Assembly: GCF_002886045.1 (NCBI RefSeq)
Contig: NZ_CP025791.1
Location: 1,875,001-1,939,000 of the forward strand
Length of the DNA: 64,000 nucleotides
Direction: 5' to 3'
Origin: Flavivirga eckloniae
GTDB lineage: Bacteria; Bacteroidota; Bacteroidia; Flavobacteriales; Flavobacteriaceae
This document shows positions 26,845-36,337 of this stretch, in pieces. Below the pieces are notes generated by a model that was not told where the DNA came from, searched no databases, and saw nothing but the letters and a program-made list of their open reading frames with translations. The translations under genes and the position numbers were made by a program. How positions within the stretch are numbered: the stretch's first letter is position 1; each line of letters opens with the position of its first letter.

Positions 26845-28122
26845 TTATTTTTTTAGAGTTCTCTGTTTTTTTATCATGATATAATTGGTTATGAAGAAAG
26901 CGATTCCAACACCAACAAATAGCAGCCCTCTAAGTACAAAACTTATATCTGTATCGAAAAAACGACAAACAATTAGCGCTGTAATGATTAACAAACCATA
27001 ATTTAAAACACCGAAATGCAATGTATCTGCCCCCGTTTTAACGACCATAATTCCCAATATTAAAACAAGCAGATTTACCAGTATTATTGAGATTCCCGGA
27101 CTAAACGAACTAATTATAAAGAAGAGTGTAAAAAATATGGGAGTGTATCGGAAAAGGTTAAAATCACGAATCCATTTTTTCGAATACGAATAAACTAATA
27201 GCAGTATTACCAAACAAAAAAGTATCAACGCTACGTAAAATGCTTGTGAGTTAAAATTCATCTCACGTTTAAAAACGCCCTCCCAAAGCCAATCAAAACT
27301 CGATAATAGCAACATATACACGGTTCCTAAAGAACCTAATACCAAGTAACCATTTCGTCTTAATTTTTGATTATTAAAAAACGGTATTTTTCCTATGCCG
27401 TATAATATCCCAAATAAGAGCATATAAATTAAAAACCAAAAGTTATCGCCGCCTTTAATAAAAGCCCCCATTACAATAATAATACTTAAAGGCATAAGCC
27501 AATTAAAAACCGAAGTTATATTATGTAATGCTTTATGTTTTAATAATTTATAATAGTGCGGTAGTAACGAGACTAATAAAACACAATACATCCATGGTGT
27601 TTTATTACCAGAAAAATAACTTAAGTTACAAACGTAACTCGTTATAAAAACAATTTGTAATATAACCAGCGCGTTAGATTTTAAAAGATAAACTAACGGT
27701 AAACTAAGCAAAATCCATGTTAGTAAATATTGACTTAAGTCTCCCGAGATGTTATAAATCTGACTCACTAAAGCAATACTAGCGCCTACAGCGAAAAACA
27801 GAAACACTCCAGAAGCTTCTTTCCAGGCAGTTCCTTTATTTTTTATAATAGAATACCCTGCAATGACCTGCCCTATCATTAAGGGTATAAAAGCAAAAAC
27901 AGTTTTTATGGTTCTTGAAAAATCATCCCAGTTATGAGCCAATATTAATATAATTCCTAACCCTACTAATGTAGAACCCAATACTGCAAAAATGGTTAGC
28001 AGTTTACTCGACAAATTACGCTGCTTCGATTGGTAATAAGACTCTATGTTTGAAGCAGTCTCTTTTGTTATAACCTGTTCTGCAACAAGTTCTTTTATAT
28101 CCTTTTGAATTTTTGAATTCAT
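26845..28122 (-). CDS. DUF2157 polytopic membrane protein
   Basis: The 425-residue protein has a cytoplasmic N-terminal helix pair (KIQKDIKELVAEQVITKETASNI) and about 12 hydrophobic segments. The opening matches DUF2157. It lies in a tight minus-strand cluster: seven bases after the CPBP-like gene and two before the GDYXXLXY gene. Role unknown. Confidence 0.85.
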   Translation of the reverse strand: MNSKIQKDIKELVAEQVITKETASNIESYYQSKQRNLSSKLLTIFAVLGSTLVGLGIILILAHNWDDFSRTIKTVFAFIPLMIGQVIAGYSIIKNKGTAWKEASGVFLFFAVGASIALVSQIYNISGDLSQYLLTWILLSLPLVYLLKSNALVILQIVFITSYVCNLSYFSGNKTPWMYCVLLVSLLPHYYKLLKHKALHNITSVFNWLMPLSIIIVMGAFIKGGDNFWFLIYMLLFGILYGIGKIPFFNNQKLRRNGYLVLGSLGTVYMLLLSSFDWLWEGVFKREMNFNSQAFYVALILFCLVILLLVYSYSKKWIRDFNLFRYTPIFFTLFFIISSFSPGISIILVNLLVLILGIMVVKTGADTLHFGVLNYGLLIITALIVCRFFDTDISFVLRGLLFVGVGIAFFITNYIMIKKQRTLKK

Positions 28123-28129
28123 TTTTATT

Positions 28130-28825
28130 TTAATTTAAAAGTTTTAAGAATACTTCCTGAAACGGATCTCTATTAACCACAGTAAAATAAAATAGAGTTC
28201 CTAACCATCCATGAAACACGCCCATGACATATATATTTTTAACCTTTAAATACACATATCCATAAAATAATGCCAGAATAAATGTTCCTAACATTAGCCA
28301 CATTGAAGGATAATGAACCACAGAAAACAATATTGCTGTTATAATTATAATTAAACTTCTGTTTAATTTTCTATTATTTAATTCATGTAAATTCCCTGCA
28401 ATTAAACCAATAATTAAAAACTGCTGAATACTACCCCAAATAGGATATGTTATTAAAAGCGGTAAAATATGCCATGTTAAGTTAATTGTATTTTGATAGT
28501 AACCAATACCGAGAAATAGCATAACCGAAATACCCCCAAAAGGTGCCATTAATTTTAAAATACTCTTAATATTGTCGGTTCTAAACCCCCAATATTTAAT
28601 AATGCCTCTTTCAGTTTTATATCTATAAATAATGTACAGCGTCCATGATACAATTGCAAAAACAACATAGAGCAGTCTCCAATTAAGATAATCCATAAAA
28701 ATAAATTTTCCGATGGCGGTTAGGATAACTCCAAATATTTCAGCTATTCTCGTCTTATCTGAAACAGGTCTAATTAATTTAATATCCGAAAACTCTATTA
28801 AATCTTTTGTGAGGTTTGGTTTCAT
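28130..28825 (-). CDS. CPBP-like intramembrane protein with altered catalytic motif
   Basis: The 231-residue protein has about seven membrane spans. The arrangement WGSIQQFLIIGLIAG, FSVVHYP and GVFHGWLG parallels the three CPBP/Rce1 motifs (EExxxR, FxxxH, HxxxN), but the two glutamates are Gln-Gln. If the assignment is right, it may have lost protease activity or belong to a Gln-type subgroup. First gene of the minus-strand run with DUF2157, GDYXXLXY and two hydrolases. Confidence 0.7.
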   Translation of the reverse strand: MKPNLTKDLIEFSDIKLIRPVSDKTRIAEIFGVILTAIGKFIFMDYLNWRLLYVVFAIVSWTLYIIYRYKTERGIIKYWGFRTDNIKSILKLMAPFGGISVMLFLGIGYYQNTINLTWHILPLLITYPIWGSIQQFLIIGLIAGNLHELNNRKLNRSLIIIITAILFSVVHYPSMWLMLGTFILALFYGYVYLKVKNIYVMGVFHGWLGTLFYFTVVNRDPFQEVFLKLLN

Positions 28826-28841
28826 TTTAAAAATTTGTTTA

Positions 28842-28870
28842 AAACCTCGCAGCGACTAACTACGAGGTTT
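28842..28870 (-). terminator. hairpin after the YiaAB gene
   Basis: AAACCTCG (28842-28849) and CGAGGTTT (28863-28870) form an 8-bp stem with a 13-base loop, 69 bases after the YiaAB stop on the minus strand. Only four T follow, so it would be a modest terminator. Confidence 0.5.
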
Positions 28871-28938
28871 AGGGTTATCTTACTAACCAATCATCAAAAC
28901 ATCCCTTTTTAATTTTGTTTTGACTAACATATCTTAAA

Positions 28939-29421
28939 CTATTTTTTATCTTCTGCGCTTCTTTCTATATACTGCACATCTCTTGTATTCTTCTGTACAG
29001 CAATGGCAGAAAACAAGCTTAAAAGAAATGACATAGCATAAAATCCTTTTTCACTTAAAAGTAAATCGGCATTCCAAAGACCAATAATCAATAACACAAT
29101 GGAGATTACTGTTGTAAACCAACTGATACTATAATAAATATCTGTAACAGGAATATTTTCCAACTTATCTCGAACTGCTTTTTGAACCGAGATTACCGAA
29201 AACAATCCAAAAAGAAGAATCGTAAAATAATAGCCTTTTTCATTTAATAACATATCGGCATTCCATAAACCAATACAATAAGACACTATTCCTACTAACA
29301 ATGCAGCCCAAGACGCTCCTATAAAAGCTGACGTTGGTTTTTGATCATAAACTTTCTTTTCCTTTTTAGGTTTTGTTTCTTTCGATTTTTCATCAACCGA
29401 AACTGTTGTTTGATAATTCAT
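28939..29421 (-). CDS. YiaAB two-helix domain protein (tandem)
   Basis: 160 residues from the ATG at 29421; an upstream frame start at 29466 adds 15 residues with no family support. After a Lys-rich N-terminus come two copies of the YiaAB unit, each with two membrane helices and the motif GLWNADxLLxEKG (about residues 51-63 and 109-121). YiaA/YiaB proteins are inner-membrane proteins of unknown function. A monocistronic minus gene, divergent from the next. Confidence 0.9.
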   Translation of the reverse strand: MNYQTTVSVDEKSKETKPKKEKKVYDQKPTSAFIGASWAALLVGIVSYCIGLWNADMLLNEKGYYFTILLFGLFSVISVQKAVRDKLENIPVTDIYYSISWFTTVISIVLLIIGLWNADLLLSEKGFYAMSFLLSLFSAIAVQKNTRDVQYIERSAEDKK

Positions 29422-29493
29422 AATTTTTGTTTTAATGATTACAAGGCAAAACTGCAACTCTTGCACAAAACATGAAATACAACATTTTAAAAA

Positions 29494-29570
29494 AACTGAC
29501 GATTAAATTTTAATCATTTATTTCATTTTAACTATATTTAATATGATTTACAAATAAAGAACTGACGATT
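29494..29570. repeat. 11-base direct repeat AACTGACGATT in a divergent promoter region
   Basis: Copies at 29494-29504 and 29560-29570, 66 bases apart, lie between the divergent starts at 29421 and 29573. The second copy ends two bases before the ATG. A protein site is possible. Confidence 0.45.
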
Positions 29571-29572
29571 TA

Positions 29573-31093
29573 ATGACTAATCTAAATGATATAATTTCTA
29601 CTTTTTCTTCTGAAGACCAACATCGATTTGTAGCTTATTTAAGTAAAAAGAATAAACGCAGTGACGCCAAAAACATTCAACTATTTAATTACCTACTAAA
29701 TGACGAGTTTGATTCTAATAAGATATGCCATAAACTCTATGGAAGTTTGAAAAAAGATGCCTATCATGCTCTAAGAAAGCGCTTATATCAATCTATAATT
29801 GATTTTATCGCCAATAGCAGTTTACAGGAAGAAAACTCAATAGATATGCAAATCATTAAGTACTTATTAGCTTCCAAGTCGTTTTTGCAACACAAACAAT
29901 ATAAAGTAGCTTATAAGATTTTAGATAAAGCTGAAGCATTAGCTTCAGAGCATTATTTGTTTCCGCTATTAAATGAAATCTACCACACCAAAATTCAATA
30001 TGCAGATACTATACCTTCTATTTCAATTAATGAGCTTGTTAAGAAATTTGAGGCGAATCAAAAAAAACACCAACTAGAAGACCAACTTAATATTGTATAT
30101 GCAAAAATCAAACAAACCTTAAACAATATTGCTTATAAAGGCGATGTTGTCGATTTTCAAACTATTCTAGACCAAACATTACAGGAACACAATATTAGCA
30201 TTAGCGAATCCATGTCGTTTAAATCGCTATACCAATTAGCTACTATTGTTAGTATTTCGGCTTTCGTCACTAAAGACTATTTGCAAATCGAACCCTTTTT
30301 AATAAACACCTATAACATAATAATTGCTCACAAAGACAAGGAAAAGCAACACTTCTATCATATTCAAATTATATACCTAATTGCTAATGCCTTGTTTAGA
30401 AACAAGAAATTTAATGACTCTTTTTACTATTTAGAACTCATGCACGAGCACATGCTTATAAAGCAGAAAAAACACTATAACACTTATAAATTAAAGTACT
30501 ATTTACTCTTAGCTCTCAACTATAACTATTCCAACAAACAAAACATGGCTATAGAAGTATTAGAACCTTTAATAACCGGCAAACACCCCGACACAGAATC
30601 GTTATTGGATATTCACTTAAGTCTCATCACATTCTATTTTCAGAAAAATGAGTTTAAAAAAGCGCATACACTCTTTTCCAAGTTTTACCATACCGATCAT
30701 TGGTATACTGAAAAAGCCGGAAAAGAATGGGTTATAAAAAAGAATTTAATAGAAATCCTGCTTCATATTGAGCTTAAAAATATCGATTTGGTTGAGTCGC
30801 GACTTCTTAGCTTTAAAAGAAACTATTACAACTATTTAAAAAGCATCAATCAAGAACGTGTTATTACATATATGGGTTTTGTTGAATCTTATTACAAAGC
30901 ACCAGAAACAGTAACTTCCAACGAATTTAAAAACGCTGTAGAAACGTCTTTCGATTGGATTAGCACTCACAAAGAAGATATTTTTGTAATAAGCTTTTAT
31001 AGCTGGCTGAAATGTAAGATGAATAATCAAGACTTATACACCACTACTCTGGGTCTAATTAAACAGGCGCAACAAGAATTAATAAGGGCATAG
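29573..31093 (+). CDS. helical-repeat (TPR-like) protein of unknown function
   Basis: The 506-residue protein has no signal peptide or membrane span. It is nearly all-alpha, with repeated helix-turn-helix units of TPR-like spacing (KYLLASKSFLQHKQYKVAYKILDKA, LIANALFRNKKFNDSFYYLEL, LITFYFQKNEFKKAHTLFSKF). No catalytic motif. A cytoplasmic scaffold or regulator is likely. The next gene starts 35 bases later on the same strand. Confidence 0.7.
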   Translation: MTNLNDIISTFSSEDQHRFVAYLSKKNKRSDAKNIQLFNYLLNDEFDSNKICHKLYGSLKKDAYHALRKRLYQSIIDFIANSSLQEENSIDMQIIKYLLASKSFLQHKQYKVAYKILDKAEALASEHYLFPLLNEIYHTKIQYADTIPSISINELVKKFEANQKKHQLEDQLNIVYAKIKQTLNNIAYKGDVVDFQTILDQTLQEHNISISESMSFKSLYQLATIVSISAFVTKDYLQIEPFLINTYNIIIAHKDKEKQHFYHIQIIYLIANALFRNKKFNDSFYYLELMHEHMLIKQKKHYNTYKLKYYLLLALNYNYSNKQNMAIEVLEPLITGKHPDTESLLDIHLSLITFYFQKNEFKKAHTLFSKFYHTDHWYTEKAGKEWVIKKNLIEILLHIELKNIDLVESRLLSFKRNYYNYLKSINQERVITYMGFVESYYKAPETVTSNEFKNAVETSFDWISTHKEDIFVISFYSWLKCKMNNQDLYTTTLGLIKQAQQELIRA

Positions 31094-31128
31094 TTCCTGA
31101 TTATCAAAACTTTGACTATTTTTAACAA

Positions 31129-32346
31129 ATGTTAAAAAAAGTATGTTTTATTGCAATATGCATTTGCAGTCTTTCTGCTTCTGCGCAACAAAAGGATAGT
31201 TTATCAATAAAAAATGGTATTGACAACCCCAGTCTTTTAACAACACATCATTTTGGTATTTTTAGTTCCAGAATTAACCCTAATTTTAAACTTGCGCCTC
31301 CTAAAAAGCCTGTACTCACTATAAGTCATGCTAGCGGAAATAATTTTCATCCTTTTGTAGAAGCGTATTTCCCAAAAGATCCAAAAGTGAGAGAGGAACA
31401 AAGCAAACTTATTTGGCACGACAGGAATTTTCACTTTATAGATCAAATATTAACGCCTGCCGATTATTTAAATATTGTTATAGATGCTATTATTAAAGAG
31501 TTTAGAATAGGCATCAACATACCTCTAAACAAAAAACACGAATTAGGAATTGCTCTACGTTCCTATTTAATAACAAAAGGCAAACATCCGTTTTCGTTTT
31601 TTTCAGGCGATGAAACCATCGAATGGTTCCACAGTAACATTGAAGGAGGGGAAGACCCTTTTGGAAGACGCTACTACGGACTTAACCAGGTTAATTTTAG
31701 ATATTTCGACAGAAACGGAAATACGTTAGAGCTAAACGAAAATGGCTACTTTGTAGGAGGTATCGAATTAAGTCATTTTTACTACCCAGCCCTCTCAATA
31801 AATAGCTTAAGAAATCTTTTTGTCAATTTTGGAAGCCACTTAGGTATTAACACCTCTAAATTTAATTCGTCTCTAGATTTAGGCATTTCGGTAAATGTTA
31901 TCAAAAAAGCAAAACTAAAAAACCTTTACGAGTTTAATGTTGGAGCAGGAATTAGTGTTTTGCGTAAAAACCTTATCGATTTTAAACACGTTATCGACTT
32001 AGGTAATAATCCATTTTTAGCAACAATCCAAAGCGATCTCGAAATATCCAAATACACAAGAAAAGGACACTATAATGCATTTGGTGTTAGCTATCAAATT
32101 CAATCGAGATACAATAGGCGAAGAGAAGCCGACTATTACAAACTTTTAGGCAAATGGGAAGAAATAAATGGCGGTTGGCATCATGGTGTTTCAACGTTAT
32201 ACAAGGCACATTCTAATTGGTCTTTTATTTATACTTATGGGCATCATAAATACACGTTTTCGATATTCTTTAAAGAAGACTTTTTGGTGAACAACGCTCC
32301 AGATCTCCAAACAGGCATTTCCTTAAAAATTCCTGTATTTAAGTAA
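31129..32346 (+). CDS. secreted protein, probably an outer-membrane beta-barrel
   Basis: The 405-residue protein has a signal peptide (cut after SASAQ, residue 19). The mature part has alternating aromatic/hydrophobic strands (FRIGINIPLNKKHELGIALRSYL, FSIFFKEDFLVNN) and ends on a strand closing with a C-terminal FK. This suggests an outer-membrane barrel, but I do not recognise the family. Probably transcribed with the helical-repeat gene. Confidence 0.65.
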   Translation: MLKKVCFIAICICSLSASAQQKDSLSIKNGIDNPSLLTTHHFGIFSSRINPNFKLAPPKKPVLTISHASGNNFHPFVEAYFPKDPKVREEQSKLIWHDRNFHFIDQILTPADYLNIVIDAIIKEFRIGINIPLNKKHELGIALRSYLITKGKHPFSFFSGDETIEWFHSNIEGGEDPFGRRYYGLNQVNFRYFDRNGNTLELNENGYFVGGIELSHFYYPALSINSLRNLFVNFGSHLGINTSKFNSSLDLGISVNVIKKAKLKNLYEFNVGAGISVLRKNLIDFKHVIDLGNNPFLATIQSDLEISKYTRKGHYNAFGVSYQIQSRYNRRREADYYKLLGKWEEINGGWHHGVSTLYKAHSNWSFIYTYGHHKYTFSIFFKEDFLVNNAPDLQTGISLKIPVFK

Positions 32347-32352
32347 CCACAT

Positions 32353-32456
32353 ATCATTCCTGCAACATACGCTAATCTTGTTTCAGTAAGACAGGAATTC
32401 CTTTTCAACTATTGAAGTTTCTATTAAAAAGATTCCTGCCTTCATAGGAATGACAG
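32353..32456. repeat. degenerate intergenic palindrome with CATTCCTGC/GGAATGAC arms
   Basis: TCATTCCTGC at 32354-32363 and GATTCCTGCCTTC..GGAATGAC at 32431-32454 resemble the short palindromic repeats often found between flavobacterial genes. One half is a small hairpin (TTCCTGCC/..AGGAA). No coding potential. Confidence 0.5.
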
Positions 32457-32557
32457 AAACAGAGACAGCTTGTTAATATTTGGTTAAAATCAAAAAATCG
32501 TTTAAACCTTTTAAACAAGACCTAGTCCAACTTGCAAATAACTTAAAGGTATACAAA

Positions 32558-33007
32558 ATGAAACAGTTAATAATGATTGCTATTGTATTAATATCTATTC
32601 AAGCAGTAGCACAACCAGACCGAGGAGACCGTCCGGAAAGGGCTCAAAAAATGAAAAACCTTTCTGCTGAAGAAATGGCTACTCTAAAAACAAAAAAAAT
32701 GACCTTGTTTCTAGATTTAAGTGAATCACAACAAAAAGAGGTTCAAAAAATAAATTTAGAAAATGCGACTCTACGTAAAAAAATGATGGAAGAGCGCAAA
32801 GCTAGAAAAGCAAAAATAGAAGCTTTAAAGCCTACCCAGGAAGAATATCTTAAAATGAAAAATGACAGGTTGGATCGTCAAATTGCCATGAAAGCAAAAA
32901 TGAAGAGCATATTAGATGAATCGCAATATGAAAAATGGGAAAAGGCTCACCTTGAAAAAGCTGCTAAAAGAAAAGACCGAAAGAAAGGTATGAAACGGAA
33001 AAATTAA
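32558..33007 (+). CDS. CpxP/Spy-like periplasmic protein (DUF4890-like)
   Basis: 149 residues from the ATG at 32558, preceded by a longer frame lacking a proper start. The signal peptide (IQAVAQ) is followed by a basic helical protein (NLSAEEMATLKTKKMTLFLDLSESQQ, KPTQEEYLKMKNDRLDRQIAMKAKMKSIL) with the LTxxQ-like pattern of Spy/CpxP relatives. It probably acts as a periplasmic chaperone-like or stress protein. A strong terminator follows. Confidence 0.8.
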   Translation: MKQLIMIAIVLISIQAVAQPDRGDRPERAQKMKNLSAEEMATLKTKKMTLFLDLSESQQKEVQKINLENATLRKKMMEERKARKAKIEALKPTQEEYLKMKNDRLDRQIAMKAKMKSILDESQYEKWEKAHLEKAAKRKDRKKGMKRKN

Positions 33008-33042
33008 ACTTAGTTGATTGATTGGTTTTTTTGATGAAAAGA

Positions 33043-33094
33043 GGGGCGTTTGAAAAGCTGAGTTAAACTAGTCTTTTCAAACAGCCCCTTTTTT
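33043..33094. terminator. strong bidirectional terminator
   Basis: A 15-bp stem (arms 33043-33057 and 33073-33088 with one bulged A) carries GGGGC/GCCCC at the base and is followed by six T. It ends the CpxP-like gene and its T-run reaches the hemL stop, so it also caps the convergent hemL operon. Confidence 0.85.
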
Positions 33095-34379
33095 ATAACG
33101 TTTTTGCAACCTTATTTACTGCAGCAATGGTAAAGTCTAAATCCTCATAAGTTAAAGCATCGGTTATAAACCAAGTCTCAAAAGCACTCGGCGCTATGTA
33201 AACGCCTTCATTTAGCATTCCATGAAAGAATTTTTTAAACGTATCATTATTCCCTTTTGCAGATGTTTCAAAATCCACAATTTCCGAGTCATCAAAATGC
33301 ACAGAAATCATAGAACCCAAACGGTTTATAGTATGAACAACATTATTATCATTTAAAACTTTAGCAATACCCTTATGTAAATATGCTGTTTTCTCGGCTA
33401 AACGTTTAAAAATATCAGTGTCGTTATTCAATTCGCTAAGCATCGCTAAACCAGCGGCCATTGCTAACGGGTTACCACTTAAAGTTCCTGCCTGATACAC
33501 TGGACCTAATGGCGCTAAATGATTCATAATCTCATTTCTGGCTGCAAATGCTCCAACAGGCAAACCACCACCAATTACTTTCCCAAAACAAACAATATCC
33601 GCATTAATATCAAATAATTCCTGAGCGCCTCCTTTTGCTAAGCGAAACCCCGTCATAACCTCATCAAAAATCAATAGAATGTTATGAGCATCGCATAACG
33701 TTCTTAAAGCCTCCAAGAAACCTTTTTTTGGCGGGATACATCCCATATTTCCAGCAACCGGTTCTAAAATCACACAAGCGATTTCACCTTGGTTTGCTTC
33801 AATTAATTGCGTTACATTTTCAATATCGTTATAACGAGCCAACAAAGTATCTTTAGCTGTTCCTTCTGTAACTCCCGGACTATTGGGCGTTCCGAAAGTA
33901 ATAGCCCCACTACCCGCTTGTATTAAAAAAGAATCACTATGCCCATGATAACAACCCGCGAATTTTATAATTTTATCTTTCCCAGTAAAACCTCGCGCTA
34001 GACGCACAGCACTCATACAAGCTTCTGTTCCAGAATTTACAAATCGTATTTTGTCAATATTAGGCACCATCGAAACTGCTAATTCTGCAATTTTGGTTTC
34101 AATTTCTGTTGGCATACCAAACGATGTGCCTTTTTTTGCTTTTTCTACAACAGCACTAACAACAGGCTCATGAGCATGTCCCAGAATCATTGGACCCCAA
34201 GAATTAATATAATCGATTAATCTATTATTATCTTCATCATATAAATAGGCCCCTTTTGCTTCTTTTACAAAAATAGGAGTTCCTCCTACCGCTTTAAATG
34301 CTCTTACCGGAGAGTTTACGCCACCAGGTATAACCTTTTCCGCTTCCACGAATAGCGCACTACTTCTTTTATAGTTCAT
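33093..34379 (-). CDS. hemL: glutamate-1-semialdehyde 2,1-aminomutase
   Basis: HemL (428 residues) makes 5-aminolevulinate in the C5 route to haem. Class III aminotransferase motifs are intact: [15 protein letters not shown], the [11 protein letters not shown] block, and the PLP lysine in [10 protein letters not shown] (Lys267). Length and start are normal. It is the last gene of a three-gene minus-strand run, 17 bases after the glucosaminidase. Confidence 0.97.
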   Translation of the reverse strand: MNYKRSSALFVEAEKVIPGGVNSPVRAFKAVGGTPIFVKEAKGAYLYDEDNNRLIDYINSWGPMILGHAHEPVVSAVVEKAKKGTSFGMPTEIETKIAELAVSMVPNIDKIRFVNSGTEACMSAVRLARGFTGKDKIIKFAGCYHGHSDSFLIQAGSGAITFGTPNSPGVTEGTAKDTLLARYNDIENVTQLIEANQGEIACVILEPVAGNMGCIPPKKGFLEALRTLCDAHNILLIFDEVMTGFRLAKGGAQELFDINADIVCFGKVIGGGLPVGAFAARNEIMNHLAPLGPVYQAGTLSGNPLAMAAGLAMLSELNNDTDIFKRLAEKTAYLHKGIAKVLNDNNVVHTINRLGSMISVHFDDSEIVDFETSAKGNNDTFKKFFHGMLNEGVYIAPSAFETWFITDALTYEDLDFTIAAVNKVAKTL

Positions 34380-34396
34380 AAATTTATTATTGTTAG

Positions 34397-35203
34397 TTAT
34401 GGTTTTACAACGAGTACTTGTCCTACACTTAAGGCAGTACCTCTTATTCCATTTAGTTTTTGAAGTTCCTTTACAGTAATACCGTATCGCTTTGAAATAG
34501 AGTATAACGTATCGCCTTTTAAAACCGTATATGTAGCACGATCTGCATGACCGGTATTTGCTGGTTCTTTATATTCTGTATACGCGCCTCCTAACACCTC
34601 TTTATCGTATTTATACAATTCATAGCGTTCGATAATACTAATTAACTTTTGTGGGTATTTTTTATCGGTTGCATAGCCTGCTGCCCTTAACTCTCGAGCC
34701 CAGCCCTTATAATCTTCTTTCCGAAGCCTGAAGAGCTTTGCATATCGCTTTCTATCCTTTAAAAAAAGTGAATGATCCCTAAACGAATATTTGGCATCCT
34801 TATATTTTCTAAAACACTCCTGTGCTTTATCGTCATCATGATAAATTTTACCGCCTTTCCAGCCATGGCATTTAATACCAAAATGATTATTGGCCTGTAC
34901 AGAAAGTCGCCCCTTACCCGAGCCAGATTCCAGAACGCCTTGTGCTAAAGTAATGCTTGCCGGAATACCATATAAGCTCATTTCGTTTTGAGCGATGTCT
35001 TTATAATCGTCAATATACCGCTCTGTAGCATTGGCATATACTTTTGTTGAATTATCGGATGGTTTTTCCGTTCCTTTATTACTTACCGTAGTATTAGTAT
35101 TCGTTTTCGGCCTCTTAGAAATGACAACCTTTTTAGAACGGCAACTAAAAAGAAAACACCCTAAACACAATACTAACGCTATTCTACTTATTCTTCTATT
35201 CAA
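34397..35203 (-). CDS. glucosaminidase (GH73-like) with C-terminal LysM, lipoprotein
   Basis: This 268-residue protein has a lipobox (CFLFSC, Cys21), a low-complexity linker, a GH73-like endo-beta-N-acetylglucosaminidase domain (about 60-200, with [15 protein letters not shown] and [11 protein letters not shown]) and one LysM (about 225-267, [17 protein letters not shown]). It should cleave peptidoglycan glycan strands in the periplasm, bound by LysM. Its start overlaps the preceding deaminase gene by eight bases. Confidence 0.93.
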   Translation of the reverse strand: MNRRISRIALVLCLGCFLFSCRSKKVVISKRPKTNTNTTVSNKGTEKPSDNSTKVYANATERYIDDYKDIAQNEMSLYGIPASITLAQGVLESGSGKGRLSVQANNHFGIKCHGWKGGKIYHDDDKAQECFRKYKDAKYSFRDHSLFLKDRKRYAKLFRLRKEDYKGWARELRAAGYATDKKYPQKLISIIERYELYKYDKEVLGGAYTEYKEPANTGHADRATYTVLKGDTLYSISKRYGITVKELQKLNGIRGTALSVGQVLVVKP

Positions 35204-36107
35204 TTATTGATAAATTTTTATTTTTTAATACGGTATTCATACCATCAATTCCTTGTAAACCTCCAGTATGAATTGCTAAAATTTTCGATCCTTTTTTAAA
35301 GTACCCCTTATTAATTAAATCAAAAATTCCGAACATCATTTTCCCAGTATAAACTGGATCTAAAGAAATGGTATTCTGTCTTTTAAACTGATTGATAAAC
35401 GTTACCAATTCTTCATTTATTTTTGCGTAACCTCCAAAATGGTAATCGGTTATTAAATCCCAATTGGTCTTGGTTACAAATTTACTAATATCTTGTTTTA
35501 AAAAATCACCTTTTAGGGCAGGAAAACCTAAAACTTGTTGACTAGGTTTTGAACAATTTATAAGCCCGGAAATGGTACCGCCGGTTCCAACCGAAGAGCA
35601 TATATAATCAAAATCAGCATCCGTTTCACTCAATATCTCTTCGCATCCTTTAACTGCCAAGGCATTTGTACCCCCTTCTGGAACGAGGTAAAAATCTTCA
35701 AATATTTCTCTTAGTATACTTATAAAGGATTCAGATGTTTTATCCCGATATGCTTTTCTGGAAACAAACTTAAACTGCATCCCATTTTGTTTTGCAAAAC
35801 TTAAGGTTTCATTTTCAGAAATTTTATCTTCCAACTCATCGCCTCTAATAACACCAATTGTTTTAAACCCCAGCAAATTTCCTGCCGAAGCCACTGCTGC
35901 TATATGGTTAGAAAAAGCCCCTCCAAAAGTAAGAAGGGTTTTAAACCCTTGTTTTTCTGCTTCCAAAAGGTTGTATTTAAGCTTTCTATACTTATTCCCA
36001 GACACAAAAGGATGTATCTCATCCTCTCTTTTTATAAACAGTTCAACACCCTTATTTTCGGGCGCCTTTACTTGCTGATTTATACTATGTTCAAGCTTAA
36101 ATATCAT
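35196..36107 (-). CDS. 1-aminocyclopropane-1-carboxylate deaminase / D-cysteine desulfhydrase family
   Basis: The 303-residue PLP enzyme has its cofactor lysine in SGNKYRKLKYNLLEA (Lys39), the glycine-rich phosphate loop SSVGTGGTISG, and the family tail LAIHTGGLQG. Family members deaminate ACC or split D-cysteine; the sequence does not distinguish them. First of the minus-strand run with glucosaminidase and hemL. Confidence 0.9.
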   Translation of the reverse strand: MIFKLEHSINQQVKAPENKGVELFIKREDEIHPFVSGNKYRKLKYNLLEAEKQGFKTLLTFGGAFSNHIAAVASAGNLLGFKTIGVIRGDELEDKISENETLSFAKQNGMQFKFVSRKAYRDKTSESFISILREIFEDFYLVPEGGTNALAVKGCEEILSETDADFDYICSSVGTGGTISGLINCSKPSQQVLGFPALKGDFLKQDISKFVTKTNWDLITDYHFGGYAKINEELVTFINQFKRQNTISLDPVYTGKMMFGIFDLINKGYFKKGSKILAIHTGGLQGIDGMNTVLKNKNLSIIE

Positions 36108-36337
36108 GAGCGCGAAGATACTTTAAAAATCCCCAAAATGAATGTAGTTTTAAATTCGTATACGTCAAAAAATCATGTTTACATCTATTTTTCAATTAAT
36201 TAAACTAAATAAAAATTAATATTTATGTAAATAATAACCTACATTTATAATATTTGTTTAAATTAGTTTTTTTAACAAACAATAGAAACCTAAGGATTAA
36301 ACTCACTTATACTAACTAAACAATAAACCATTTTAAA

